Positions 21,943 through 35,674 of a DNA stretch of 64,000 bases are shown one piece after another. The position numbers were made by a program, and so were the translations under genes. Position 1 is the first letter of the stretch, and each line of letters opens with the position of its first letter. The stretch spans positions 606,185 to 670,184 of the forward strand of contig NW_025064893.1 in NCBI RefSeq assembly GCF_019112545.1. Direction: 5' to 3'. The notes under the pieces were generated by a model, which made no database searches, was not told where the DNA came from, and saw only the letters and a list, made by a program, of their open reading frames with translations. Source of the DNA: Guyanagaster necrorhizus. Its lineage: Eukaryota > Basidiomycota > Agaricomycetes > Agaricales > Physalacriaceae.

Positions 21943-24753
21943 CTTGTCCAATTGTTTCTACCTCGCCATTCCCCGCCGTCAATATCGGATATGCTTTCGT
22001 CATTCTTTTCAATTATCCTTCACGCCGTCCTCGTCTCCCCGCTGTCGTATACATTCTCTACGCCGCCGCCTGCCACGGTTGTCGCATTCCGAGTCCGAGT
22101 CCGAATCAAATTCTCAAATTCACATGCAATTGTCATACTAAACATAACTAATCGTGCCGCTCCGACCTGTGGTTCGCAAAACATAGGTGTAGATAATCTA
22201 CACAGCTGTAACAATGCGGCAACGAAGGTGAGGCTCTTATGCTTTTGACACTTTTCCAAGCAAACTAACTTTGATTTCCTTTGATAGCTTCGAAATTATT
22301 AGGGATTATCATAGGCAATTGTACATATACGCATTCATGGATATTTAAGTGGTCGATTATGTCTGTAGTCTCTGCAACTCTGGGATTTGGAATGGACAAT
22401 GACATTGTAATCACCCAAAAAAAAAAAAAAAAACTCGTACTGCCACAAAATTTATCTTCCCTGACCTCAGAGAATGGACGAACGACGTGATCACGATCAT
22501 CGACATAAGACTTGGACAGATAGACGCCGATATACCTTGGGATGATGCAAAGTGCCACTGTCAGTGCCGGTCTCGGGTCAGTCGAGGACCGGAATTTTTT
22601 TTATCGAAGTTAAACAGGCTGATCCTTGAAGTCGGAAACAAAGTGCAGTTTCGAAACGCCGTCCATGGCCATAAGCATGAAGTCTGGTTCAGAATGGCAT
22701 TCCCCGCCTGCGATAATATAATCATGAAATACATACTGCATAAGACTTTCATTGACGGCGACGGGGTCCAATAAACTGACTGCTTGACCTTGAAGGGAAG
22801 TAATAGCTGTTTACAATTCTTCGAGTTCAAGCCTGAACAGTTAAAATGTCTTCGTAAAAATCGAAAAATGTTGTGTAAAATTCAATGCGCATTAATGGGG
22901 AAACGACACCCCGGCGCGTCGAAACGTATACAATACGGCAACGACCAAGGATACCACTTCCCCATTAATGCTTATCTGAAAGGGCTTCCATCAATTATTA
23001 TCTTATCAATTGTGGCACTCACCTGCCTAAATAGTAATCCTACCAGTTCCTACCTGACTGCAACCGCCCAATCAGTGCTTAACGCAGAAAAGATCACTCG
23101 GGCTTCTGTGATCCTCAACAAGGAGGTTCCTTAAAAACGTACGTGCAAATTCACACACCGTCGCAGCTCGGAAATATCAGGACAGCGGACGTCTGTACTG
23201 CCCTCACATGAACGCAAATTTGCCGTGCAGGTACATCTGAGGAACAAAGCACCCCGAGTCGTTCTTCGGGTCAAGTTCGCCATCCACAAAAAGCGAATGG
23301 AAGAACTTCGAAATGTTGATCTTTTGGATGTGTTTCCTTTCAGTACCTTTCATTCCGCCCTGGAAACTTTCTTAAGGCATGAGAAAATGCCGGAGGAAGG
23401 ACGAGTATAGATGTCTTCATCGCAATATGACGACAACGGGTCTGGAGGCGGGTACAGAACCAACTACTTGATGAACGATTTGTTACGTGACGTCAGGTAC
23501 CTTTTGTTGCGCATACATTCGTGTGAGAGAAACAAGCTGACTCGATGGCTCTCCGAGTCGAGGGTCTTTGCAAGTGACAGATGCGGGGGACGGAGGCCCA
23601 TCTGATCCCATGATGCAAGACGCCGAGCGGTAATCAAGCCACAATCTTCCAGATGAAACGACCTGCAGTGGAGGCGGCGCGACGTCCCCCATCTCAGTCA
23701 AATAGAGCTCTCTTTGTTATTCGTACCTCGGCCTCGGCTGTGTCACATGCAGGTCTGTGCAGATATGTATTGCTTCACGTTTCTGATGCATGAACACATG
23801 AATGCCATTCTAGTGCCAGAGGGAACAAAGGCCAGTGCGGCAGAACGCCAGCCCAGAGATAAGGCTCCTAGTATCTTGGTACCTAATGCTCCAGTTGCAC
23901 GCGGAAGAAGCAACACGTAGGTCCAAATCTAACGTTCACGGAGGGCCAATGACGGAATCCCGACATGCATAGTCGATAGAGGGCCCTACAATACTAAACA
24001 CGCGATATAAAATACGTCTCCACGCGAAAAAAGCAAGAACGATGAACCAAAAGGAGCCATCGCGAAAGGGGGGGAGGGGGGAGGATGCTGCTAGGCAGAG
24101 CACGCACAACAAGACACGATCGGCCGTGCCTGGCTGTGCGCCGGGTGTTGTGGGGTGTCTCCAGGAAAACGTGACAACAATCCTTTTATGTCTGCAACCG
24201 ATTTCATCATATCATCCAAAAAGGGCATCGTCGCCGCTTATGTTTGCATCGCGCTCGTGTTTATCAATAGAAACTACTGTGTAAGTTGACATCTACCATT
24301 CCCGCAGGCTTCTATTCAAGTTTTCCATTCATATTTCTATTCATTCTAGGGGAACGTCCTTGGAGTCAGGAGCCTTGTCTTTCTGTCATACCAAAAAAAA
24401 AAAAAAGAAAGCTTGATCGTAGATCTTGAAACCTGTGGAGCGTCGGAAGGGCGTTTACAAGCATAATGGAAATACCCCATCGCCAATGCTTAAATCAGCG
24501 TTTCTTATTTAGTGGCTGTCCTTCAGCTATCCAACAGTGTCTCCCGTTATGGCAACCCGTTTCGCATTCGAGATGCTGGCCCAGATGACGACTCAAGATG
24601 AAATTTTTTCGACCGTCCTCGCGTCACATTCCCCTATTCATCCAAGCATCCTTGTATATAAAGTGACATGTTATGACCAATTCACCAATTTCCAGTCGAG
24701 GCTTTCTTCTCTCTGATTTACTCCTCTTGTTATATTACCTCTTTCGTGAAACC
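21943..24753. other. Intergenic region with poly-A tract
   Basis: No supportable gene. Only short frames are present, none with a domain, although some (for example 22,784-23,134 and 23,411-23,605) are open for 60-115 codons. A run of about 16 A lies at about 22,418-22,433 and a shorter one at about 24,392-24,406; both are simple low-complexity tracts. The right end carries the promoter of the HAD gene. Confidence 0.45.
24655..24662 (+). promoter_or_regulatory. TATA box of the HAD phosphatase gene
   Basis: TATATAAA lies about 90 bp before the ATG at 24754. The spacing and exact consensus make it a fair core promoter candidate. Confidence 0.5.
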
Positions 24754-25921
24754 ATGCCTTCGACTCAAACTTTCTATGCCGACGCGGTGCTGTTTGACAT
24801 GGTGTGTTCCTCGTTATCGTCGTTGTCCCAACCTAACTCTGCCAGTGTGTGAATAGGACGGAACCTTGACGGATTCTATCCAAGCTGTAGAGGCCGCCTG
24901 GGGTAAAGTCGCAAAAGACATTGGGGAGGACCCAGCCTATGTCATCGCGGCTACCCATGGTAAACGTGCCGTGGACAACCTCGCTGCGTTCAAGCCTCAC
25001 ATCAAAGAGCATGAAATGGACGACGAGGTTACCAAATTTGAAGAGTCGATTCTCTTCTTCGCCGACGCGTACATGACTCATGGTCCCGGCTCTCGCAGCA
25101 ACTCCTTTTCTAATTCTCCCATTGACTCACCCCTCCGTTCCCCCGCAAGTTCGGGTTTCGGTACCCCCGATTTGACCCCTGCGAGCTCGGCACCGAGCTC
25201 TCGCGCTTCCTCGATCATTTCCTCCCAATCCCGTCGACCCTCGTTCGCCAGCCGGCTCCAGAACCTCCTTCGTATGAGCGCCGTCCCTGAGGCTCAGGTG
25301 TACCAACCTACCTTCGAGGACGCCGTAATGGAGTCGATCCACAACGAGGTCACTGAGGAGGAGGAGGAACTTGACAAAAAGATGCGTCAGGATGAACTCG
25401 CGGCTTGGCAGATCGAAGCGGCGAGCGTTGACCGCTCCGTCCGCATTCTCCCTGGAGTGAAGAGGATGATGGATTCCATTCCCGCAGGCAGATACGCTGT
25501 CGCGACTTCCGGAGCCAAGACTTACGGTAAGGCTCCCTTGTCCTCTTCTGAGTCGCGCCGGTCTCTGACTTGTATTCTTTTAACAACAGCTTACGGATGC
25601 ATGACTCGCGTCGGGATAACCCCTCCTCCTGTCACCATCACTGCCGACGACAAACGCCTCAAGGCTGGCAAGCCTGCTCCCGATCCGTTCCTCCTTGCCG
25701 CAAAGTGTCTCGGGTACGACGCTTCCAAGTGTGTCGTATTTGAAGACTCCCCTTCCGGCATCCGGGCGGGTGTTTCTAGCGGTGCTACTGTGATCGCTGT
25801 TTGCACTTCGCACGAGCGGTCGAAAATCGAGGGCTGTGGGGCTCATTACCTCGTCGAGAATATGAACGCGGTCAAGTGCGAGGTTGAGGGCGATAAGCTA
25901 AAATTCACCATCACCACTTAG
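24754..25921 (+). CDS. HAD-superfamily phosphatase, glycerol-3-phosphatase-like
   Basis: Three exons, 24754-24801, 24857-25526 and 25590-25921, give 349 residues. Introns are 55 and 63 bp, and the first splits the catalytic motif after LFDM. All four HAD motifs are present: DMDGTLTDS (nucleophile Asp and general acid Asp) at about residue 15, ATSGAKTY (motif II Ser) near 224, the motif III Lys in KAGKPAPDPF, and FEDSPSGIRAG (acidic motif IV). THGKRAVDNL in the cap matches the Gpp1/Gpp2 (DL-glycerol-3-phosphatase) and 2-deoxyglucose-6-phosphatase group, so the likely role is dephosphorylating a small sugar or polyol phosphate in the cytosol, as in glycerol synthesis. It is about 100 residues longer than yeast Gpp1 because of a Ser/Pro-rich then acidic insertion at about 90-200 inside the cap. 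Substrate assignment is inference. Confidence 0.88.
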
Positions 25922-26336
25922 ATCTTCTATCCTTATTATCCTTGCTTTATCACTGTGTAGAAACATGTCTTGACGTCATTTTCAAGAAATGATCAGGCAC
26001 ATTCGGTACTATGTTCTATCAATATTTATTAGAGTGCCTCTAGTTTCACAAGATATCCTAGAGTACTTCTCATTCTTCCCTTGTCTCAAAATAATTCATA
26101 TTTTGAGCGGGTTGTATCACTATCAGAATGAAGAATAAGTTGCTCCAATCGATACATAAAATAATCTTAGTATACTGAGACCAACGGAGTGACACGATGA
26201 CCACTTGAAGGCCGCGCCCATACACCGCAAATCTGTCAGGAGAATGCTGGTCTTGAAAGCTAGCATATTTTCCAGGCTATTCACAGTCAGCAGCTGCGAA
26301 TGGAAAAAACTAGGGATTGCCCATCACGACCGCACG
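25922..26336. other. Convergent 3' flanks
   Basis: This is the space between the converging HAD phosphatase and alkyltransferase-like genes. It is AT-rich and should contain both polyadenylation regions; no coding sequence is seen. Confidence 0.5.
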
Positions 26337-26791
26337 TCAAACTCCCTCTTCGCTGAGATTATCGGGAAACCATCCCCACGTTCTCAGATCGACCTTTAAT
26401 CCTGGGTCAGACACCTCCACGCCTTCAGCCTCCAACGCCTCCCTTTGCCGTTGCGCCCCATCCGTCCCCGGGCCCCGCGACGATATTGCGCCTGTCGACG
26501 AAATGACGCGGTGCCATGGCACAGGGGGATCCGCGTCAGGCGACGTAAACTTCAATGCTACATATCAAATGTGTAATTAAGTGGAGATTCTATGGCGACG
26601 GTCGCGAGTACCTTGGCCAACGTGTCGTGAATAGGTAGGCATGCCAATGAGTTTCGCGATGTGGCCTGCATCGATGCAGTCTTGGAGAGAGGATTGTGAA
26701 GGGCTAAGGGCGCACCGTAGGAAGTGACGCGACCCATGGGGATATGCCTCACAGTATCGTACACAGCAGCATGAAACTCAGCGATGTCCAT
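26337..26791 (-). CDS. atl1: Alkyltransferase-like protein (Atl1 type), DNA alkylation damage recognition
   Basis: Three exons, 26791-26716, 26665-26612 and 26557-26337, with 50- and 54-bp GT-AG introns, give 116 residues. The spliced protein begins MDIAEFHAAVYDTVRHIPMG and continues RVTSYGHIAKLIG, then SRHVGQAL and the decisive PWHRVISSTGAIS. This is the O6-alkylguanine-DNA alkyltransferase fold with Trp in place of the reactive Cys of the PCHRV site, which defines the ATL proteins. They bind O6-alkylguanine, flip it out and hand the lesion to nucleotide excision repair without transferring the alkyl group, as shown for S. pombe Atl1. The length matches the family. The SYG and R-H-V-G-Q DNA-binding turn is intact, and so the gene looks functional. 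Confidence 0.92.
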
Positions 26792-27634
26792 GGTGGTGGT
26801 GGTTGATTGCGTTGGTAGAATGATTACGCATTTGTATTTTTTTTTTCATTTTTTTGATTTCACCTGCCTTGTTTGGCAGCGCGATCGGGATGTTTTTTTT
26901 TTTTTGAGGTACAATTTAGTAGGAACTCGACAGCGGATATGGCCACGTAATTAGCAGGGATGTCTTGTAGATCCGCAATGTTGAGTTTGAAGAGAGCTCA
27001 GAGGAATTCTTGAACTGAAGCATGTCAGCGCGCTTCAAGTTGCATAGCGCGAGAGTGACTGCCTTGACTCTATAATCTTACATATACATTTAGTAGTGGA
27101 AGTGTTACAACTAACATCGCTTCTATCGGGGCGGTAAGAATTCGAGGTCAAACTACGGAGAAAACATATTACTCCGTCTCCGAAATGAATTTGATCCCCG
27201 TCGAGAAACACCAGTCTCCTTCAAGATCATATTTATTGCGTCGCCCTTATACTCAATTATATTTACTAACCCTTTTAGATAAATTTCTTCGTAATTCGGT
27301 CAGTCGGGAGTTCACTCTTAGCTTTAGATAGCATAGGTGGTTCTTTAATTGTAACATGGTAAGCCAGCGCGTTATTACCTCTGGAGCAACAAGACTGGCG
27401 GGTGTAGCTGTGAGGCCTCCCCGTCAGTTTCAAACTCTGGTCAAGCTGTCCGGCTCCACGACAGTAGCTATCCCGGTACTACCGCAAAAAAAAAAATCGC
27501 AACTGGGCCTCGAGTGCCAGAGGATGTGAAAGTCCCAAAGCTCTCTTGCGTTTGTAAAACATGAATGCCCTTTTCATATCCACGTCCTTGTCCTCTGCCA
27601 GTTCAGAAAAGCCTCGGATTTTAAAAAACCAGAC
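26792..27634. other. Intergenic, homopolymer-rich
   Basis: Contains T-runs at about 26,838-26,857 and 26,895-26,906 and an A-run at about 27,486. The left end must hold the promoter of the alkyltransferase-like gene. I see no coding sequence or mobile element end. Confidence 0.5.
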
Positions 27635-28504
27635 TCAGCAGCCAAAGAGACACAAAAGCCTCGCGGCTTGAATCAGTTCTTCGCGCTGCATGATCTCCTC
27701 GAATGGACAAGCTGCATAATGAATAAGAGGCAGCTGGCGCCGGCATACGTGACGTCCCGTAGCCTGCGTGAAATCTACGATTCGAACGGCCCCAGACCTC
27801 CTCGTTGTAAAGCAAGTGGCGACAGTCATCCAGCTGATATCTCCATCGTGCAACTCCTGAATGGCCACGGCAAACTGTATGCTATGTACACGTACAAAAG
27901 TGAGCATAAATGCCTTGCGGTGAACAAAAAACCTTGGCCCGGGGGTGCCGATTTTCATGCGTATAAATTCTCTACCTTGGATTGGATGGCCACCCCATTC
28001 CAAAATCGCACAGAGGACAACCCCACTGGCAGCCCGTGATGTTTGGCCGATCCAGAGCCCGAAATGGACGGGCACTATGCGATCTTGAAGTTTGTTGAGA
28101 TAGCACGCGTAAAAGAGTGATTGAGCTACTTCATACTGCTCCGTCCGCGGTTGTACCTCGATGTGTGTAGCAAGGTTAATCATTAGTCGAGTGCCGGCAG
28201 AGGCTTGAACACGGGCTTCTTCTTCTGTATCGTCGCCAAAGTCGAATCGGCGAAAGACATCGCCACGCTTCGTGAAGCGAAATTCGAATCGCGTCCATAG
28301 GAGGTAAAAAGATCGTCGTTGCCGGTCCGTGAGGCAAGGGTCGTGGCAGAGATATGAAAGCACCCGAAAAAGAGAATTAGAAGGGTCGTATCGTGGGATG
28401 ATGAAAGCCGAGGCTAAATATGAAAAGTACATGGCAGAAACGTGGAACCCGCGGATTGTGGCCAAACGTAAAAGACAACGGATACTGCACGCGCTGGGCA
28501 GCAT
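27635..28504 (-). CDS. Protein-kinase-like fold protein with altered catalytic loop
   Basis: A single open frame of 289 residues. The C-terminal two thirds follow the order of a kinase-like or aminoglycoside-phosphotransferase-like fold seen in many mushroom proteins: LQDRIVPVHFGLWIG (N-lobe strand), a hinge-like VVLCAILEWGG, a helix RVHSIQFAVAI, a catalytic-loop equivalent ELHDGDISWM, and a metal-binding strand VRIVDFTQATGRHVC standing where kinases have DFG. The usual HGD-xxxx-N is changed: an Asp is inserted (HDGD) and the expected Asn is not obvious. So activity is doubtful and a pseudokinase or decaying copy is possible. The start is the first Met of the frame, and the first 60 residues do not resemble the family. 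The substrate is unknown. Confidence 0.5.
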   Translation of the reverse strand: MLPSACSIRCLLRLATIRGFHVSAMYFSYLASAFIIPRYDPSNSLFRVLSYLCHDPCLTDRQRRSFYLLWTRFEFRFTKRGDVFRRFDFGDDTEEEARVQASAGTRLMINLATHIEVQPRTEQYEVAQSLFYACYLNKLQDRIVPVHFGLWIGQTSRAASGVVLCAILEWGGHPIQGREFIRMKIGTPGPRFFVHRKAFMLTFVRVHSIQFAVAIQELHDGDISWMTVATCFTTRRSGAVRIVDFTQATGRHVCRRQLPLIHYAACPFEEIMQREELIQAARLLCLFGC

Positions 28505-28799
28505 GGGATTCAGGGTGGCCAGAGACAGCGATTCTTGCCTGATGATTACTATATCATGAATGGGGCTATTTCTCGGACGGGGCGAATGATCTTTTCGATG
28601 GTGCGGGCAAGAATAGGTCGGGCAGAAAATGCGTTTTCTCCACGTGGAGCAATATTGGCCAACAATGCTCCAAATAAACTTCAGCTTGAGATTCAGTTCT
28701 CGAAGATAAATAGATTGAAACTCGGAGAAGAAATAAAACTAGATAGATGGTCCTATGAGCCTCAAGGCTCTTTTGAGTGAACAAGATGGATTATACAAT

Positions 28800-29609
28800 G
28801 CTCGTGACTAGTGGTAGTACATATGCTAATGGATGTGTGAAGGAAAATGCTCCTAGTATACATACTTTCCTGAATATGAAGGAGGATAGCGTTGTCGTTG
28901 AACGAACACCGACTCTAGTATCCAGCTGTGCCAAGTCTGAATCTTGGACTCTTCGGAGAGGTGGGTGGTCCTGCAAGTCCCCGTCATTGTAATCAGCAAT
29001 CTCGCAAAAATTGCAGGAATTGCACCCACCACGCATGAAACTAGCCTGCTTCGGTGATAATCGAGCGCGGGGCAAGAGTGCACGAGGTTCTGAAATATGA
29101 TTGACATGGTCAGGGTCATTCGAATTGAAGAGCCTAGGAAGCTGGACGTACCAGTTGCCGGCGAGCTCACGCCTCCGCCGCTGTACAAGGCGTAATTGGA
29201 TGGCATCCTCCATCCATAAGAAGTGATGGCCCTCGCTTCTCCTTCGTTGAATATATCCATCTGATTGTCGACGCAGCGGCGTGATTGTCCGAGGGTAATG
29301 ATTTCGAGGGGAATGGAATCTACAGCGAGGCATTGCCGGCATGAACAACTTTTCTCAGCTGATGAAACTCAAAGACATCTCACCGAAAATCTCGAGGTGT
29401 GAGAGTCTCTGATCTCCCAACGATTGTTTGCGCCACAAAGCCGACTGTGACTTCAAGGGCCGGGATTGAGATAGAGTGGCGGTGAACTCGTCGAAATTGA
29501 TGAGCTTCAGGCCAAGGTCTGTTTGCGCGTAAGATTGCATAAGGTCGTGGGTGTGATGGTGGTGGTGGTAATGGTCCAAAGGGAAAGGTGTTGTAGTGGG
29601 CGCCTTTTA
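28800..29609 (-). CDS. Unresolved multi-exon hypothetical protein
   Basis: Several minus-strand stretches look like true exons but I cannot close a full model. One runs from about 29,609 to 29,393 (His-rich DHYHHHHHTHDL, then SLGDQRLSHLEIFG). Another runs from about 29,365 to 29,152 (SCSCRQCLAVDSIPLEII, then RAITSYGWRMPSNYALYSGG). Two more are 29,089-29,046 and 28,970-28,866, in frame with it if introns at 29,090-29,151 and 28,971-29,045 are removed; the second of these would be a GC-AG intron. The junction between the first two would need a 25-bp intron, which is too short, so something is missing or broken there. I recognise no domain, and the locus may be a decaying gene. Confidence 0.3.
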
Positions 29610-31164
29610 TCAGGAACCGTTGTCGGAGTTCGACAAATAGGGCATAAAGTCGGTCCGAAAGGATGTTTATTGTGAACGGCTGTAGGGCCGACCGCGCAAG
29701 CGACGCATGGGCCTTGGGAGGGGTCCTTTTTGTAGAAAGATAATAGAAACTGAGAGGACTTGGACCAACATTTCTTCGAAGCTATCAGATACAACAGGAA
29801 CTTAGTAAAATATCCGAAATATGCACAATATGGGTCCATACCACTGCCTCTAGTTACTAAAGTACATGTGATCATAGACAGACAAAGATGAAGCTGTTGG
29901 CCCGTCAGCGGCATTCTGAGGGAGAAGCTCGAAGCAGCCCCAATCGCACCCGTCCTCAAAGTCGGCAAGATGGAAGGTGAAAGAATTATGCCATGAGAGT
30001 GATGGGCAAGTATTCGATCCCCAAAGATGACATTGTCCAGCTAAATGCATCATTCTGCGAGGGGGAACTCAACGGGGATGCCAGTGGTCCAAACCTACCC
30101 ACTGCAACCGCATTTCGTTGAATCGATATCGGGTCTCCCACGAAGAACTTTGCTTAACGCCAAGCTCCCATGATCGTGGTGCATGTGCTTTCTGACCAGT
30201 GACGAAGAACAGATAACGACAAGGCCTAGCTTGAAGACAGGGACAATGGAGAGGTCGGATGATTGAAGAGGCTATACAAGCCGACGGGCGAAAGGGACCT
30301 TTGTTTGATAAGGTAGAAGCATAGATCAGGGCCGTCTCGACTCACCACCATCTTGACACCCAACGCGCGATGGGTAGTCAGGAATCAACGTGTGAATTCG
30401 TTTCATCATTATCAGAAATCCTTCCATCTAGATAGAAATGAAGTGAGCCACAGGGCATGCCCGCCAGTCGATCCCAGTTTTATCTCCCCAAATCTATCGC
30501 CTCGCAGTAAAGAGTTGCCCCGGTGCCCGTCTCGAGGTCGGTCAAGGTCATGAGAGTGCAACGTCAATAATAACAATAACGCGGCATTTTCCGGTACGAA
30601 TCCGCACGTGGAGCCTAAATATAGCGCATACGCCTTGGTCGAACTCCACCAGCACAAGCTTGACATAACCTAAATCTGGGGAAATTTCGGGTCACAGATA
30701 TCATATCTAAAAGATCTTAGCGCTTCTATCTTCCGAAGAAACTGGACTGTGTCAAACTTGGACTTATCTCGACTGAGCTACTATAGTCTGGAAGCTCGGC
30801 ATCATGTTCTCACCCAATGTCAGCCAGCCCATTGGGAAGGAACCGTCGTGATCTCCAGAATGAGTATGAAAATTACTCATTGCCGTATGCCGCCACAGGC
30901 ATCTCGAACCACATATTAATCGTTCCTTATCCCTGAAAGGAAGGCAGCACATGTAATGCGAAGCCTCAATATTTGCAAGTCCCTAGGCGGACGTACCTAT
31001 ACGCATTGCAGAACTCGGCCAACATTTGATCCTTATATCGCCTGTAATCTATCACTATCTGGAAGGATGTTTAAAAGCCAGGGGTGCGGTGTTGCTCAAG
31101 GCAGACGGGCTCTCTTACCGAGTGCTCTCAGTTCACGAACCCTCCTCGGCATCCTTTTCTCATC
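29610..31164. other. Gene-poor stretch with isolated open pieces
   Basis: Minus-strand open pieces occur at 29,850-30,053 (WGSNTCPSLSWHNSF, DWGCFELLP) and 30,412-30,666, possibly upstream exons of the unresolved locus to the left, but no chain of exons can be supported. The right end, up to 31,164, is the 5' flank of the subtilase gene. Confidence 0.35.
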
Positions 31165-33226
<2,062 letters not shown>

Positions 33227-35674
33227 GATCTGAGAGCGCACTGGACGTTATAACGATATAAATATAAATATATGATGTAAAATAGCCTGAATATCGGCGG
33301 GCATGCCTTCAAATGGAATAGAAACAGTTCATCACAATGTTATAGTTTCCAGATTTTTGAGTTGGGTGCTACCTAGTCTCCTCTCATCAGCTGAAATATC
33401 ATGTGGCATGGTGAGATAGCAGCGGCAAGGTGCTTGAATACACAAATTGGTCTGGTCATTATTTCTCGATAGGCACGACAACACCCCATTTGACTTCTTC
33501 TGTGCTCTCTGCTGAATATAGATGGCTACAGAAGACAAAGTGTCCAGCAGATAATACTTTTCGGATACAAGTTCATAATAAAAAAGCTGATATTTAATGA
33601 TAGAAATGTCATTGATAGAGAAGTGGCCGTTTTTAAAAATCGTAATATCGCGAAGGAATAAAACAGTATGTGGGGTATCATCTGGTCGGATGTAAGTAGT
33701 TACAACAATGATAGATGCGCGAGGAAATGGAAGGGTGAAAGGAAGTGAATTGAGACCCTCCTAGGTCCCGGCTGCCACAAACCGAAGGGACATGAGGGGC
33801 GGAGATGGGTGTCCTGCTAGAAGCAACGGCCTGCTCAAGTCAACCTCCCTATATGAGAAATATCCATGCTTACCGAGCTTGAGTTTGGGTTGCTTTGGCA
33901 GTGAGGATAAGGGCGCGAGGGCACGAGGACGTGATGCTGTAATAAGAAATACGAGTGATGTCAGACAGATAAGGATACGCCCATCGTTCGGAAGACGTAC
34001 CAGTCGATGGAGAAACTACCGGCCGAGAGCTGCTGTTTGGTTCAGGAGATAAAAGTTCGCGATGTTCGTGAACAGTCATGTCCATACTGATCTTGCAGTC
34101 CTGGAAACGACGGCTCTCTCCTAGCGTGGCGTCCCTTGGCAGGGTGGAATCTAGTTATAAACATGCTAATTAGCACCCCTACGGCTATTTTAAGCAAACT
34201 TCGAACACACCCAGTACCATCTGTCCCGTTGCTTTTGCAGTGGGAGGTTGTGGGGACCACAAGGCTGACTCCCCCCTTCGCTCCTGCCCCATCGTCTGGC
34301 GCCGCATCTGAAGCACGTTTGACGTGAAATAATCAGGACCGTCGAACACTTTAAGGTTCAATCCCGTATCCGGGAGGTGTCGTTGGTTTTGAGTCTTGAG
34401 GGGGGAAAGGGACATCTTGATGACTGCAGGGATGGTGGGCAGAAATCGATGAGTCTTACTTATATCATCCAATGATCCAATGGTGGGAATTCAGATGCCG
34501 GGCGCTTTGTAAATTGTTCCTGGCGCCTGGGTTACCAAACATACACGAGGGATTTAGCCAGCCTGGACGGACTACGGACCGAAGACACAATCCGCCAGAG
34601 CTACTACGTGCCAGAAGCGCTCTATAGAATTGTCGACGAGTTTTACGGACTCCGGTTTACCATTTGGGGCCCTTGTGATTCTCTACAATTGATTGAGTAT
34701 AAGGTACCTCCAAGTAGATAGGGAGCTCTTCACGTTGATGATATGAAGATTAGATGAGAAAGATGTAACAGCCCAGCCATGGCCCATCAACCATCATTTC
34801 TGCGAAACGGCCATGAGACGAGCGAAATACCATCCTTTCCTTACTTATCACCCCCATTCGTGAATCGGATCACCAGGAGAGACGATATCAGACGCATTGT
34901 ATCAAAAGATACGAAGCCGAAAATCAAGGAGTCGGGTGCAGAGAAGAATCTACGGCAGTTCTCCACAGCAGCTGCATCCATGAAGAGGCATTTTCGCCAC
35001 GTATCGGCAGATCCGTGAAGCAGAAGACCGGGTTCAAAGCCCGCGGGGTGATGACGTAGACGAGCGACTTTGTGCGTCTCGTTTAAGACGTCGTAGGTCA
35101 GAAAGATTTGAAGTCCAAGAACTAGAAGAGTATCATACTCTAATAATACTCTTGAGAAAAAAAAACATGGATGAGCGACAAGAGCTATCAAGATTATCCA
35201 AATATCATAGTCCCAGCCAGAATCCAAAAAAAAGATGGTTTTTCTAAGGGACAATCTAAAAGGAGTAACAAGCGAGGATCTTGTTCGGAGTAAACCCTTC
35301 CCTGGCTGATCGAGGTAATGCGGCTTTCAGGGATGCCGTCAGGTTTCGTCAGTGAGAGTATGTGCCAGCACAAGCAACTTAAGCGACAGAAAACGCAGGT
35401 GAAATAATGGCCTAGAGTAAGCGAAATTTAGCAGGTCGTGGCGGAAGCAACGGTCTGGGTATCTGTGAACCTGAAATATATGTACATTTGTACAGTTGCA
35501 AGCGAAGATAGTGCGACTCGGAAGAAGTTGGGAGAAGCGATGACCGATGGAATCGATGATACTCGAATACTTACCCCGCGAAAGTCACGTGAATAGTTGT
35601 GTAAGATCTTCACTTGGGAACTTTTTCACTGATCTTCAACAGTAACTTTGCAGGCATAGTTGTGGCTCTCGCCG
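33227..35674. other. No supportable gene
   Basis: Several frames of 60-140 codons are present, the longest on the minus strand at 34,841-35,254, but none shows a domain or a clean exon structure. A hairpin-like stretch at about 35,028-35,045 resembles a tRNA T-arm but no tRNA surrounds it. Composition is still normal, with CpG present, up to about 35,800. Confidence 0.45.

Noticed and set aside
22418..22433. Poly-A run as the tail of a retroposed gene
   Set aside because: There is no coding sequence before it and no target duplication; it is a simple homopolymer.
35020..35050. tRNA T-arm-like hairpin with GGTTCAAAGCC
   Set aside because: No A-box, acceptor stem or anticodon arm can be built around it on either strand, so it is a chance match.
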